Positions 15,269-23,507 of a DNA stretch of 45,931 nucleotides are shown one piece after another. The translations under genes and the position numbers were made by a program. The stretch is from an uncultured Bacteroidales bacterium. GTDB lineage: Bacteria > Bacteroidota > Bacteroidia > Bacteroidales > UBA932. How positions within the stretch are numbered: position 1 is the first letter of the stretch; every line of letters begins with the position of its first letter. The notes beneath the pieces are model-generated. The model saw only the letters and a program-made list of their open reading frames with translations. It had not been told where the DNA came from and ran no database searches. Where the stretch lies: contig CAMHST010000018.1 in the NCBI GenBank assembly GCA_946187865.1, forward strand, positions 1 to 45,931. The letters are read 5' to 3'.

Positions 15269-16450
15269 ATGGCTAACAAGAGAGACTACTATGAGGTTCT
15301 GGGGGTAGACAAGAAGGCCTCGGCCGACGAAATCAAGTCGGCCTACCGGAAACTGGCCCTTAAATGGCATCCGGACCGTTGGGTAAACGGCACGGACGCG
15401 GAGAAAAAGACGGCGGAAGACCATTTCAAGGAAGCGGCAGAGGCTTATTCCATCCTCAGTGACCCCGACAAGCGTGCCAAGTACGACCAGTTCGGCTTTG
15501 CCGCAGATCAAATGGGCGGCGGCGCCGGCGGGTTCGACTTCGGCGGCATGGATATCAACGATTTCCTCCGCAACATATTCGGCGGCGGTTTCGGCTTCGA
15601 TTTTGGCGGTTTCAGCGGTTTCGGCGGCGGCGCTTCAGAGCCCCAGCAAAGGGTGCTGCGCGGCCGGGATATCCGCACCAGCGTCAAGCTCACCCTGGAA
15701 GAGATTGCGTCCGGCTGCGTGAAGGAAGTCACCATCGAGCGCAACCGTCCCTGCCCGGAATGTAACGGAAAGGGCGCCAAGAGCGACGCCGACATCAAAA
15801 CCTGCCCCACCTGCGGTGGCCAGGGGCGTGTCCGTCAGCAAACCCGGAGTCTGTTCGGCATGGGCTATACCGTGGGTACCTGTCCGCAGTGCCAGGGGGT
15901 GGGGAAAATCATCACCAATCCCTGCCGTCGTTGCGGCGGAACCGGTCTGGAGCGTCGCCGGGAAACCGTGCGGGTTACCATTCCCGCCGGGGTAGAGGAC
16001 GGCATGCAGATTACTGTCCGGGGAGAAGGCCATGCCGCCCCTCAGGGTGGTGTCAACGGAGACTTGCTGGTTGTCATCAATGAGATAACGCATCCCCAGC
16101 TGCAGCGGGACGGCAACAATCTGTTCTATACCCGGATCATTTCGGTGATGGATGCCATGCTGGGCTGCGAGGTCTCCATTCCCTGCCTGGACGGCAGCTA
16201 TAAAGTGAAGGTAGAGCCGGGAACCCAGTCCGGCACGGTGGTCAAGCTCCGCGGGAAAGGCCTTCCCAGCGTACAGGGATATGGCCGCGGCACCGGAGAC
16301 TTGTACGTGAAATTCCAGGTTTGGGTGCCCCATAAGCTGTCCCGGCAGGAGCGCGAATTGCTGGAGCAGCTGCGCGGCAGTTCCTCCTTCACGCCGGACC
16401 TTACCCGGGAAGACAAAGCCACTTTTGACAAAGTGAAAAATATTTTCTAA
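15269..16450 (+). CDS. dnaJ: Chaperone DnaJ
   Basis: A 393-residue type I Hsp40. In order: J domain with HPD at 34-36, a glycine/phenylalanine-rich segment (about 78-120), four CxxCxGxG zinc-binding repeats ([32 protein letters not shown]), and two beta-rich substrate domains ending near residue 375. It delivers substrates to DnaK and stimulates its ATPase; dnaK is not in this window. The gene directly follows grpE. No CIRCE-type element is visible upstream of the cluster, so regulation is probably through the promoter or the HNH gene region. Confidence 0.97.
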   Translation: MANKRDYYEVLGVDKKASADEIKSAYRKLALKWHPDRWVNGTDAEKKTAEDHFKEAAEAYSILSDPDKRAKYDQFGFAADQMGGGAGGFDFGGMDINDFLRNIFGGGFGFDFGGFSGFGGGASEPQQRVLRGRDIRTSVKLTLEEIASGCVKEVTIERNRPCPECNGKGAKSDADIKTCPTCGGQGRVRQQTRSLFGMGYTVGTCPQCQGVGKIITNPCRRCGGTGLERRRETVRVTIPAGVEDGMQITVRGEGHAAPQGGVNGDLLVVINEITHPQLQRDGNNLFYTRIISVMDAMLGCEVSIPCLDGSYKVKVEPGTQSGTVVKLRGKGLPSVQGYGRGTGDLYVKFQVWVPHKLSRQERELLEQLRGSSSFTPDLTREDKATFDKVKNIF

Positions 16451-16466
16451 AAAATCCCGGAAAAAT

Positions 16467-16497
16467 TTTGGGAGTTTGCAAATAGTTTGTATCTTTG
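16467..16497 (+). promoter_or_regulatory. Promoter of rplS
   Basis: TTTG at 16467-16470, a 19-bp spacer and TATCTTTG at 16490-16497, an ideal Bacteroidota promoter. The leader before the ATG at 16567 is about 65 bases. Confidence 0.85.
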
Positions 16498-16566
16498 CAG
16501 TCCCAAAAACAACGCAACCTCTTGTCAGGAGCCAAACCGCAATGTTGCATAAAGAGATTAGAAATT

Positions 16567-16935
16567 ATGGATTTGATAAAAGTTGCAGAGCAGGCTTTCC
16601 AGAATGAGAAAGTTGCTTCTTTCCCGGATTTCAAGGCCGGTGACACTGTCACCGTTACCTACAGAATCAAGGAAGGTGATAAGGAAAGACTCCAGAAGTT
16701 CCGCGGAGTGGTTATCCAGATCAAGGGTATGGATCCCTTCACCAGAACCTTCACGGTTCGCAAAATCGCCAGCGGCGTGGGTGTAGAAAGGATTTTCCCG
16801 TATGAGTCACCGTTCATTGACAGCATTGAGGTTAACAAGTTCGGCAAGGTTCGCCGCGCCCGTATCTTCTACCTCCGTGACCTCACCGGTAAGAAAGCAC
16901 GTATCAGGGAGAAAGTTTACGTTGCAGAAAAATAA
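16567..16935 (+). CDS. rplS: 50S ribosomal protein L19
   Basis: A 122-residue ribosomal protein at the 30S-50S interface. Family segments are [57 protein letters not shown] and the [18 protein letters not shown] tail. The ATG at 16567 is where homology starts; the 24 upstream codons in frame are leader sequence that also holds the promoter end. The gene has its own strong promoter and is followed 26 bases later by a tRNA-Arg gene that ends in a terminator, so both may share one transcript. Confidence 0.97.
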   Translation: MDLIKVAEQAFQNEKVASFPDFKAGDTVTVTYRIKEGDKERLQKFRGVVIQIKGMDPFTRTFTVRKIASGVGVERIFPYESPFIDSIEVNKFGKVRRARIFYLRDLTGKKARIREKVYVAEK

Positions 16936-16961
16936 GGAAGCGGCCTAAGGCCCTCCGAAAT

Positions 16962-17035
16962 GGCTCCATAGCTCAATTGAATAGAGCATTTGACTACGGA
17001 TCAAAAGGTTACAGGTTTGAGTCCTGTTGGAGTCA
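16962..17035 (+). tRNA. tRNA-Arg (ACG)
   Basis: The acceptor stem GGCTCCA/TGGAGTC with discriminator A, anticodon stem TTTGA/TCAAA and loop CTACGGA give anticodon ACG. The T loop is TTTGAGT. The CCA end is not encoded. A34 would be changed to inosine by TadA to read CGN codons. Confidence 0.93.
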
Positions 17036-17040
17036 CTGAA

Positions 17041-17073
17041 AATGCCACTGACACACGTCGGTGGCATTTTTTT
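17041..17073 (+). terminator. Terminator after tRNA-Arg
   Basis: AATGCCAC (17041-17048) pairs with GTGGCATT (17061-17068), followed by a run of T. Confidence 0.85.
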
Positions 17074-17218
17074 GTGCATTATCGTGTCGGGGCATGAACA
17101 CTTTTCGGATTTTTTTCGCTAATTTTAAAAATTTTCACCAATTCCAAGAAGAACCTAGTACAAGGGAACGAAGATGGGAAGCTGGAGCGTAAAAAAAAGA
17201 CTGTAAAGAAACCTAAAC

Positions 17219-18817
17219 ATGCGGACCTTATTCAAAAATGGTAAAATTTACGACGGCACCGGGGCCGATGCCTTCATGGGCGACGTCCTCATCGATGACG
17301 ACAGGATCATCGCCGTCGGCCCTGATTTGTCGGAGAAAGCGGACACGGTTGTGGAACTGGACGGCCTGAGCATCTCGTCCGGGTTTTTCGACGCCCATTC
17401 CCACAATGACTGGTTCGTGATCAAGAAAGAGCCGTTAAAGTACATCGAGCCCTTCATCCGGCAGGGCATCACTTCGTTCATCACCGGCAACTGCGGCCTG
17501 TCGGCCGTGGGATTCGAGGCCGACAGCCCCTATGTAGATAAGGTGGGCGGCGGCCTTTTCGGCTATAAGGGAGACACGACGGGTGTTTACCCCGGCGTCG
17601 GCAGCTTTCTCGAAGCCATCGACCGGAAGAACCCTGTGAACGTCGCCGTCATCGTGGGCCACTGTACGGCCCGCACCAGCGTAGCCGGCTGGGAGCACCG
17701 GGAACTGACCCCGGAAGAGAAGCAGCGCATGCTTTCCATCATGGAGGAGGGCCTCCGGGAAGGGGCCTGCGGCCTTTCGCTGGGCATGATGTACGAGCCC
17801 GGGCGCTTCACCTCCGTGGCGGAGACCCGCGACGTAGCCCTCCTGGCCCAGAAATACAACCGTCCCCTCACCGTCCACCCCAGGGCAGAGTCGGCCGTGT
17901 CCATGGATTACCCGCTCCTGGGCAGGGCGCATATCCTGCGGGCGCTGGACGAACTGAAAGAGATGTCCCGGGGCACACACCTGAAGCTCCAGTATTCCCA
18001 CGCCATTTTCGTGGGGCGGAACACCTTTAAGTACCGGGACCAGGTTCACCGGATCCTGGACCAGATGAAGGCCGAGGGCGTAGATGCGCAGTTTGATATC
18101 TACAACGAGCTGCTGGGCGTATCGGTGATCACCGTCATCCTGCCTGCGTGGTACCAGGCGCTTTCCCCGGAAGACAAACGCAAACCCTGGAACAAATGGC
18201 GTTTCGCCGTCCTGGCCTGGGTCTCCATTCAGCTGCTGGGCTTCGGCTGGAAGGATATCATCATCGCCTATGTGGGAGAAGGAAACGAGCAGTACGAGGG
18301 CAAGACTGTCTGGCAGATTGCTCAGGAAAGCGGGAAATCCTGCATCGACACCTACCTGGACCTTTGCGAGATGTCCGGTTTCAAAGGCCGCGTGAACATG
18401 GGCCCCTACAGTACGCCGGAGATCATCCAGTGGCAGTCCCGGCGGGACGATGTCCTGTACATGACCGACGCCTGGGTGGAGGAGCACGGCATCCAGAACC
18501 CCGCCATCTACGACTGCTTCCCCAAGTTCATCCGCGACTCGCTGCTGGGCAGGGGAGACACCATGCCCCGCACCATCCGGAAGATGACCGGCGGCGTGGC
18601 AGACCGCTTCAGCATTCCGGAACGCGGCTACCTCAAGCCCGGTTTCTATGCCGACCTTACCGTCTTCGACGAGGCCGAGATGAAGCAGGCAACTCCCGAC
18701 CGGCAGGCCTCCTTCGGCATCCGGCGCGTTTTCATCAACGGACGCGAAGTGCTTGCGGGCGGCGTCCTGGACAAGGAAGCCCTCAAGACCTCCGGCCGCG
18801 CCCTGCGCGCAAAGTAA
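17219..18817 (+). CDS. N-acyl-D-amino-acid deacylase (D-aminoacylase), amidohydrolase
   Basis: A 532-residue amidohydrolase-superfamily enzyme. It opens with the strand KNGKIYDGTGADAFMGDVLI and the metal-binding DAHSHND (H60, H62). The NCGLSAVG motif near residue 91 holds the cysteine metal ligand typical of D-aminoacylases, and GACGLSLGMMYEPGRF follows. C-terminal marks are GGVADRFSIPERGYLKPGFYADLTVFD and the closing GVLDKEALKTSGRALR. Such enzymes remove acyl groups from D-amino acids, or act on related N-acyl and dipeptide substrates, so the true substrate is open. No signal peptide is visible. It stands alone, 180 bases after the tRNA-Arg terminator; I see no consensus promoter. It ends at a shared terminator facing rpmE2. 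Confidence 0.88.
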   Translation: MRTLFKNGKIYDGTGADAFMGDVLIDDDRIIAVGPDLSEKADTVVELDGLSISSGFFDAHSHNDWFVIKKEPLKYIEPFIRQGITSFITGNCGLSAVGFEADSPYVDKVGGGLFGYKGDTTGVYPGVGSFLEAIDRKNPVNVAVIVGHCTARTSVAGWEHRELTPEEKQRMLSIMEEGLREGACGLSLGMMYEPGRFTSVAETRDVALLAQKYNRPLTVHPRAESAVSMDYPLLGRAHILRALDELKEMSRGTHLKLQYSHAIFVGRNTFKYRDQVHRILDQMKAEGVDAQFDIYNELLGVSVITVILPAWYQALSPEDKRKPWNKWRFAVLAWVSIQLLGFGWKDIIIAYVGEGNEQYEGKTVWQIAQESGKSCIDTYLDLCEMSGFKGRVNMGPYSTPEIIQWQSRRDDVLYMTDAWVEEHGIQNPAIYDCFPKFIRDSLLGRGDTMPRTIRKMTGGVADRFSIPERGYLKPGFYADLTVFDEAEMKQATPDRQASFGIRRVFINGREVLAGGVLDKEALKTSGRALRAK

Positions 18818-18839
18818 AGCCGTGCTCGCATCTAAAAAG

Positions 18840-18882
18840 ACATCCGGCCTTTCTCTGAGAAAGACCGGATGTTGAACCTTTT
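18840..18882. terminator. Bidirectional terminator
   Basis: ACATCCGG-CTTTCT (from 18840) pairs with AGAAAG-CCGGATGT (to 18872), a long stem with a 3-base loop and one mismatch, between the convergent D-aminoacylase and rpmE2 genes. Confidence 0.75.
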
Positions 18883-18893
18883 GCCGGAAGTGA

Positions 18894-19145
18894 TTATTTC
18901 TTGCGGCTCTTGTATCTCTGATAGAACATATCCACGCGACCGGCGGTGTCCACAAGCTTCACCTTGCCCGTGTAGAACGGGTGGGAAGTGTTGGAAATCT
19001 CCAGTTTCACCAGCGGGTACTCTACGCCTTCCACGGTAAGGGTTTCCTTGGAGGGAGCGCAGGAACGGGTGATGAACACCGTGTCGTTTGACATATCCTT
19101 GAAAGCTACAAGACGGTAGGTTTCGGGATGGATTCCTTTCTTCAT
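18894..19145 (-). CDS. rpmE2: 50S ribosomal protein L31 type B
   Basis: An 83-residue ribosomal protein. MKKGIHPETYRLVAFKDMSND, FITRSCAPSKETL, YPLVKLEISNTSHPFYTGK and DTAGRVDMFYQRY follow the type B pattern. The cysteine quartet that binds zinc in the type A form is missing (only one cysteine), as expected for the zinc-independent form. The start at 19145 gives the normal length and follows an ideal promoter with a 36-base leader. In many bacteria type B is used when zinc is low, but in Bacteroidota it is often the only L31, so no zinc control is claimed. Confidence 0.96.
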   Translation of the reverse strand: MKKGIHPETYRLVAFKDMSNDTVFITRSCAPSKETLTVEGVEYPLVKLEISNTSHPFYTGKVKLVDTAGRVDMFYQRYKSRKK

Positions 19146-19181
19146 TTTACCTAAAAATAAATTGTTAACAATTTGGAAGCG

Positions 19182-19213
19182 CAAAGATAGGTATTCTGCA
19201 GGTAATTTCCAAA
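19182..19213 (-). promoter_or_regulatory. Promoter of rpmE2
   Basis: Minus strand: TTTG (19210-19213), a 20-bp spacer and TATCTTTG (19182-19189). The -33 element abuts the stop codon of the upstream DUF1343 gene. Confidence 0.8.
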
Positions 19214-20281
19214 TTATTTCATCCGATACGGCTGGTCTTCGTATAGAATATAGCGCTTGGCCTTGCGTATCCATTTCTGTTCTTCCAGTTTCACGTGCTC
19301 CTGCACAACGTCGAAGGTGATTTCCTGCTTCAGGTAGGCTTCCAGGACAGGGTCGGCCAGTTTGGTCCAGAAGGCGGGGGAAAACTCGAAAGCCGAATAA
19401 TGCTCCGCGAACCAGCGCATCAGGTGCAGGGTGTGCAGCAGGCTGTGATAATCTTCGCCGGGTACCAGCATAATCTGGAAGCCGAAGCAGCGTTCCCCTT
19501 TGTACCGGCCGGCGGCCGGCGTGAAGGAGCAGGGGCGCAGCAGCGCACCGGGCGCCTGCGGAAGCTCCTGTGGCTGAATGGGCTTTACAAACGGCGCCCC
19601 GATGTATTCGTAGGGGCGTGCCGTCCCGATTCCCGGCGTGATGGTGGTATTGTTCCACAGGCCGCCGCCGCTGTACAGGTACGAGCTGAAAAGGCCGGGG
19701 ATGTCCGAGGCCGGTGCGATGGTCCAGGGCATGAGCTGGCGCACGGAGTCCGTCGCCCGGGCCGATATCACGTGGATGGGGAACTTGGCCCCGATTTCGG
19801 AGGCATACAGGTTCACCAGTTCTCCCAGGGTGAGTCCGTGCCGATGGGCCACCTTGGGGACATACATTTCTCCCGCCACCGACGGAATGCTGCCTTCTAC
19901 CACGCGCCCGCTGGGGTTGATGTGGTCCACGATATAGAGGGAAGGCGCTTCGTCGCCCAGCAGCTGCAGCATTTCCATCAGCTGCATCACGTCCTTGGTA
20001 TAATTGAAATACCGCACCCCGACATCCTGGATCTCCACCACTACGGCGTTCAGTTCCCGGAGCGCTTCGGCCTCGAAGACAATGTGGTTGGTGCCGGGGG
20101 TGAGCTCCGCTTCCCGGGGGTTGAATACGGTGACCAGGTTCTTCCGTTCCCGGAAAATGTCCCACATCCAGCGGCCGCGGGCGGTGTCCCAGCAGTTCTG
20201 GGTGCAGAAACAACCGACCTTGCCGTACAGCAGGGCTTTGTCCAGCTGGTCTTCCAGCGGTGTGGTCCGGAAAGAGAACAT
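19214..20281 (-). CDS. DUF1343 protein, NamZ-like (possible exo-N-acetylmuramidase)
   Basis: A 355-residue protein of the DUF1343/GH171 family; NamZ members release N-acetylmuramic acid from peptidoglycan fragments. Seen are VVVEIQDVGVRYFNYTKDVMQLME, YIVDHINPSGRVVEG, MTL-like HGLTLGELVNLYASE, WTIAPASDIP, the GLWNNTTITPGIGTARPYEYIGAPF segment and FQIML. It is shorter than usual at the N-terminus: where relatives have FGPEHG the text reads FNPREAE, and no signal peptide is visible, so it is probably cytoplasmic and its activity is uncertain. It begins right at the stop of glmM with no gap, so both are co-translated; a link to cell-wall sugar recycling is plausible. Confidence 0.85.
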   Translation of the reverse strand: MFSFRTTPLEDQLDKALLYGKVGCFCTQNCWDTARGRWMWDIFRERKNLVTVFNPREAELTPGTNHIVFEAEALRELNAVVVEIQDVGVRYFNYTKDVMQLMEMLQLLGDEAPSLYIVDHINPSGRVVEGSIPSVAGEMYVPKVAHRHGLTLGELVNLYASEIGAKFPIHVISARATDSVRQLMPWTIAPASDIPGLFSSYLYSGGGLWNNTTITPGIGTARPYEYIGAPFVKPIQPQELPQAPGALLRPCSFTPAAGRYKGERCFGFQIMLVPGEDYHSLLHTLHLMRWFAEHYSAFEFSPAFWTKLADPVLEAYLKQEITFDVVQEHVKLEEQKWIRKAKRYILYEDQPYRMK

Positions 20282-21697
20282 TTAGGCGCCGATAATCTTG
20301 TTTGCGACGGCAATCACTTCATTGCCAAGGGCTTCAGCGTCGGCCATGGTGGAGGCCTCCGAGTAGATGCGGATGATGGGCTCGGTGTTGGACTTGCGCA
20401 GGTGCACCCAGGTTTTGTCGGCCTCGAAGTTGATCTTTACGCCGTCGATGTCGTTGATGTTCTCCTTGGCGTAGAGGGTCTTGAGCTCGTTCAGGATTTT
20501 GTCTATAAGGGCCGTGTCGCTGAGCTGGATCTTGTTCTTGGCGATATAGTACTGCGGGTAGGTCTTCTTGAGCTCGCTTACCTTCATGCCTTTGTGGGCC
20601 AGGTTGCTCAGGAACAGGGCTACGCCCACCATGGCGTCGCGGCCGGCGTGGATGGCGGGATAAATCACGCCTCCGTTGCCTTCTCCGCCGATCAGGGCGC
20701 CCACCTCGTGCATCTTGGTGGTCACGTTCACCTCTCCCACGGCTGCGGCGTAGTACGTGCCGCCATGGGCCTCGGTCACGTCGCGGAGGGCGCGGGTAGA
20801 GGAAAGGTTGCTCACCGTGGCGATGGGCTTGCCTTCCTTCTGGGCCAGTTCGCACAGGTAGTCCGCTACGCTCACCAGGGTGTATTCTTCCACGAAGGGC
20901 TCGCCGTTCTCGCAGATGAAAGCCAGGCGGTCGACGTCCGGATCGACGGACACGCCCAGGTCTGCCTTCTCTTTCTTCACGGTTTCGCACAGATCCACCA
21001 GGTTGGCCGGAAGCGGCTCCGGATTGTGGGCGAAGTCTCCGGTGGGGTTGCAGTTAAGGCCGATGCACTTCACGCCCAGCCGTTTCAGGAGGCGGGGCAT
21101 GATGATGCCGCCCACGGAATTGACGGCATCTACCACGACGGTGAAATGCGCGTTCTTGACAGCTTCCACATCCACGGCGGGCAGAGCCAGGACGGCGTCC
21201 AGGTGCTTGTCTGTGAAGTCTTCCTCCTCGATGGTGCCCAGCTGGTCCACCTCTGCGAAGTGGAAGTCCTCTTTCTCCGCCAGGTCCAGGACGGCCTGTC
21301 CTTCCAGCGCGGTGAGGAATTCGCCCTTGTCGTTCAGGAGTTTAAGGGCGTTCCACTGGCGCGGATTATGGCTGGCCGTGAGGATGATGCCCCCGTCGGC
21401 CCCGGCAAACAGGACCGCCATTTCCGTGGTGGGGGTAGAGGCGAAGCCGCACTTGACCACGTCTATTCCGCAACCCACCAGGGTGCCCACCACCAGCTGT
21501 TCCACCATGTCGCCGCTCATGCGGGCGTCTTTGCCCACAACAATCTTGTATCGGCTGCCATTGGGCGTAGCTTTGCGCTGGGGAAGGGTGGCTGCATAGG
21601 CAGCGGTGAACTTGACAATGTCCAGCGGGGTGAGGGCGCCGCCCGGCTCTCCGCCGATGGTTCCCCGGATTCCGGAAATGGATTTGATAAGGGTCAT
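20282..21697 (-). CDS. glmM: Phosphoglucosamine mutase / phosphohexomutase
   Basis: A 471-residue alpha-D-phosphohexomutase. The catalytic phosphoserine loop is TASHNP (S109), the magnesium loop DPDVDRL, the sugar-binding GEGNGG and the phosphate-binding RKSNTEPIIRIYSEA. Length and the opening SISGIRGTIGG fit the Bacteroidota GlmM type, which converts glucosamine-6-P to glucosamine-1-P for UDP-GlcNAc; phosphomannomutase activity cannot be ruled out from sequence. A divergent promoter region lies just upstream (21735-21766). The NamZ-like gene follows immediately. Confidence 0.92.
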   Translation of the reverse strand: MTLIKSISGIRGTIGGEPGGALTPLDIVKFTAAYAATLPQRKATPNGSRYKIVVGKDARMSGDMVEQLVVGTLVGCGIDVVKCGFASTPTTEMAVLFAGADGGIILTASHNPRQWNALKLLNDKGEFLTALEGQAVLDLAEKEDFHFAEVDQLGTIEEEDFTDKHLDAVLALPAVDVEAVKNAHFTVVVDAVNSVGGIIMPRLLKRLGVKCIGLNCNPTGDFAHNPEPLPANLVDLCETVKKEKADLGVSVDPDVDRLAFICENGEPFVEEYTLVSVADYLCELAQKEGKPIATVSNLSSTRALRDVTEAHGGTYYAAAVGEVNVTTKMHEVGALIGGEGNGGVIYPAIHAGRDAMVGVALFLSNLAHKGMKVSELKKTYPQYYIAKNKIQLSDTALIDKILNELKTLYAKENINDIDGVKINFEADKTWVHLRKSNTEPIIRIYSEASTMADAEALGNEVIAVANKIIGA

Positions 21698-21734
21698 ATC
21701 GAAAATATTTAAACTAATTAGCTGTAAAATCCTA

Positions 21735-21766
21735 CAAATATATTAATTTTGCGCCCCAAAAACAAA
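21735..21766 (-). promoter_or_regulatory. Promoter of glmM
   Basis: Minus strand: TTTG (21763-21766), a 20-bp spacer and TATATTTG (21735-21742). It overlaps the divergent promoter of the DUF486 gene. Confidence 0.7.
21744..21751 (+). promoter_or_regulatory. -7 element of the DUF486 gene
   Basis: TAATTTTG on the plus strand, 20 bases before the ATG at 21772. The only -33 candidate is TTAG at 21719-21722, so confidence is limited. Both divergent promoters share the same bases and should interfere. Confidence 0.5.
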
Positions 21767-21771
21767 TTGAC

Positions 21772-22140
21772 ATGCAAGGCATCTGGACCATCGTAATGCT
21801 CATCTTCTCGAACATCTTCATGACGTTCGCCTGGTACGGCCATCTCAAGCTGCAGGAAATGAAAATCTCCACGGGCTGGCCGCTTATCCTGATCATCCTG
21901 TTTTCCTGGGGCATCGCTTTCTTCGAGTACTGCCTTACCGTCCCGGCCAACCGGATTGGCTTCCAGGGCAACGGCGGGCCGTTCAACCTGATGCAGCTGA
22001 AGGTGATCCAGGAGGTGATTTCGCTCACCATCTTCACGGTGATCGTCACCTTCCTTTTCAAAGGGCAGCCCATCCAGTGGAACCATCTGGCCGCCTTTGT
22101 CTGCATGGTCCTGGCTGTTTTTTTCGTGTTCCTGAAATAA
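21772..22140 (+). CDS. DMT-family membrane protein (DUF486)
   Basis: A 122-residue protein with four membrane helices (about residues 3-21, 34-52, 75-95 and 101-121). It has the DUF486 pattern: IFMTFAWYGHLK, the ILFSWGIAFFEYCLTVPANRIGF segment, FNLMQLKVIQEVISLTIF and a closing helix FVCMVLAVFFVFLK. The family is related to small multidrug transporters, but its substrate is unknown. It shares a divergent promoter region with glmM and is followed directly by the tRNA-Glu promoter. Confidence 0.88.
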   Translation: MQGIWTIVMLIFSNIFMTFAWYGHLKLQEMKISTGWPLILIILFSWGIAFFEYCLTVPANRIGFQGNGGPFNLMQLKVIQEVISLTIFTVIVTFLFKGQPIQWNHLAAFVCMVLAVFFVFLK

Positions 22141-22143
22141 AAA

Positions 22144-22174
22144 TTTGCAGATTCGAAAAAATATCGTACCTTTG
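22144..22174 (+). promoter_or_regulatory. Promoter of tRNA-Glu
   Basis: TTTG at 22144-22147, a 19-bp spacer and TACCTTTG at 22167-22174, 11 bases before the tRNA. Confidence 0.85.
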
Positions 22175-22185
22175 CACTCCAACCT

Positions 22186-22260
22186 GCTGGGTTCGTATAA
22201 CGGTTAGTACTCGAGATTCTCAATCTCGCAATAGGAGTTCGATTCTCCTACCCAGTACCA
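22186..22260 (+). tRNA. tRNA-Glu (CTC)
   Basis: Acceptor GCTGGGT/ACCCAGT, discriminator A and encoded CCA. Anticodon stem CGAGA/TCTCG encloses TTCTCAA, giving anticodon CTC. The T arm is AGGAG/CTCCT with loop TTCGATT. Confidence 0.93.
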
Positions 22261-22262
22261 AA

Positions 22263-22300
22263 AAGCGCCAACCAAATCGGTCGGCGCTTTCTTTTTTGTG
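22263..22300 (+). terminator. Terminator after tRNA-Glu
   Basis: AAAGCGCC (22263-22270) pairs with GGCGCTTT (22284-22291), with extra ACC/GGT pairing inside, followed by CTTTTTT. Confidence 0.85.
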
Positions 22301-22304
22301 GCTT

Positions 22305-23495
22305 TTATTCAAACAGGGAAGTGTCTATCCCGTAGCCCATTACCTCGTAGCCCTTGGCATTCAGGTGGAGCCAGTCGTTCTCGAAGAGATAGGCCGGGTC
22401 CAGACGGTCGGGGTCATCGGCCGATGCCACCATGCGGTCGAAGTCTATTACGCCGTCGAAGATGCCGCCGCTGCGGATCCACTGGTTCAGCTGCTGCCGG
22501 CCGGCCTCGTGATCCTCTGAGTAGTAACCGTTTCCCTTAACGGGCGTAACGGTGGCGCCAAAAACTTTGATGCCCTTTTCGTGGGCCTCCCGTACAATCC
22601 TTGTCCAGACGGCCTGGATTTCCGTCGCTGTCTGCCGGCCGTCCCGGCTGCCGCCCAGGTCGTTGGTGCCCTCGAACAGGATGATGTATTTCACCCCTTC
22701 ATGGCCGAAGAGGTCCCGCGGGTAGCGGCTCTCTCCGGTGGGGCCCAGTCCGCCGCGGAGGATGCAGTTTCCTCCCAGGCCGAAGTTGAGCACGGCGATG
22801 TTTTTCCCGGCTTTCAGCAGGGACCGGGAGAGCTGGTCCGTCCAGCGGTCCTGCCCGTTGGTGGTGGTCCCGCGCCCGTCGGTGATGGAATCGCCCAGGA
22901 CGGCGATGGCGGCGCTTTCTTTCATCGGCCGGACGTCAATGGAACTGATGGTGTACCAGTGTGCCGTGACGGCGGCAGGGGAGGAGAAATCGGAGGTGTT
23001 CCCCAGTGCGATGTAGGACGATGTCCGCGAGCCGGGGTGGCTGGTGAGCGTTTCGGCCGATATGCTGCCGTAATGGATGGTGATGGCCAGGTTGTCCCTG
23101 TCCTTGAGCGGGAAGCGGATCGGATCCGACACGGCCTCGCCGCCGGGCTCCATGGTCACTGCGCGATGCCCGCCGAAGGTGAGCTCTACGGAAGTGCCTT
23201 CCACGATGTCCGGAGAGGCGCCCATGGATGCAGCCCGGGCGATTTCCACGCCCAGGATCTCCGTGGCGTCCGTATTGAAAAGATTGCTCAGATGCAGCCG
23301 GAGCTCGGTTCCGCCCACGGAAACCTGCACGATCTGGCGGAAGGAATTCCCCGAGAGGCCGGGCTGCGGCGGACGGTTGTGCGGCTCCGCAATCTGGAGG
23401 GCGGTGGCCCAAGTGGTGACCCAGGCGGGCTTTTGGCAGGCGCAGAAGCAGCACGCTGCGGCAACGGCCGCAAGAATCAGGCTTAACTTTTTCAT
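22305..23495 (-). CDS. SGNH/GDSL hydrolase lipoprotein, probable carbohydrate esterase
   Basis: A 396-residue protein with a lipoprotein-type signal ending in a cysteine near residue 20. An N-terminal beta-rich domain (about 25-190) precedes the SGNH hydrolase domain. Catalytic blocks are GDSITDG (S203), the LNFGLGGNCIL block with its glycine, FEGTNDL (N278) and DWLHLNAKGY near the end, with the Asp-His pair. The IPTND-like GTND version is typical of GDSL esterases from polysaccharide-degrading bacteria. It follows the GH67 gene by 12 bases in the same direction, so removal of acetyl groups from xylan fragments is the likely role, by context only. Confidence 0.88.
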   Translation of the reverse strand: MKKLSLILAAVAAACCFCACQKPAWVTTWATALQIAEPHNRPPQPGLSGNSFRQIVQVSVGGTELRLHLSNLFNTDATEILGVEIARAASMGASPDIVEGTSVELTFGGHRAVTMEPGGEAVSDPIRFPLKDRDNLAITIHYGSISAETLTSHPGSRTSSYIALGNTSDFSSPAAVTAHWYTISSIDVRPMKESAAIAVLGDSITDGRGTTTNGQDRWTDQLSRSLLKAGKNIAVLNFGLGGNCILRGGLGPTGESRYPRDLFGHEGVKYIILFEGTNDLGGSRDGRQTATEIQAVWTRIVREAHEKGIKVFGATVTPVKGNGYYSEDHEAGRQQLNQWIRSGGIFDGVIDFDRMVASADDPDRLDPAYLFENDWLHLNAKGYEVMGYGIDTSLFE

Positions 23496-23507
23496 ATCCC
23501 GGATGCT

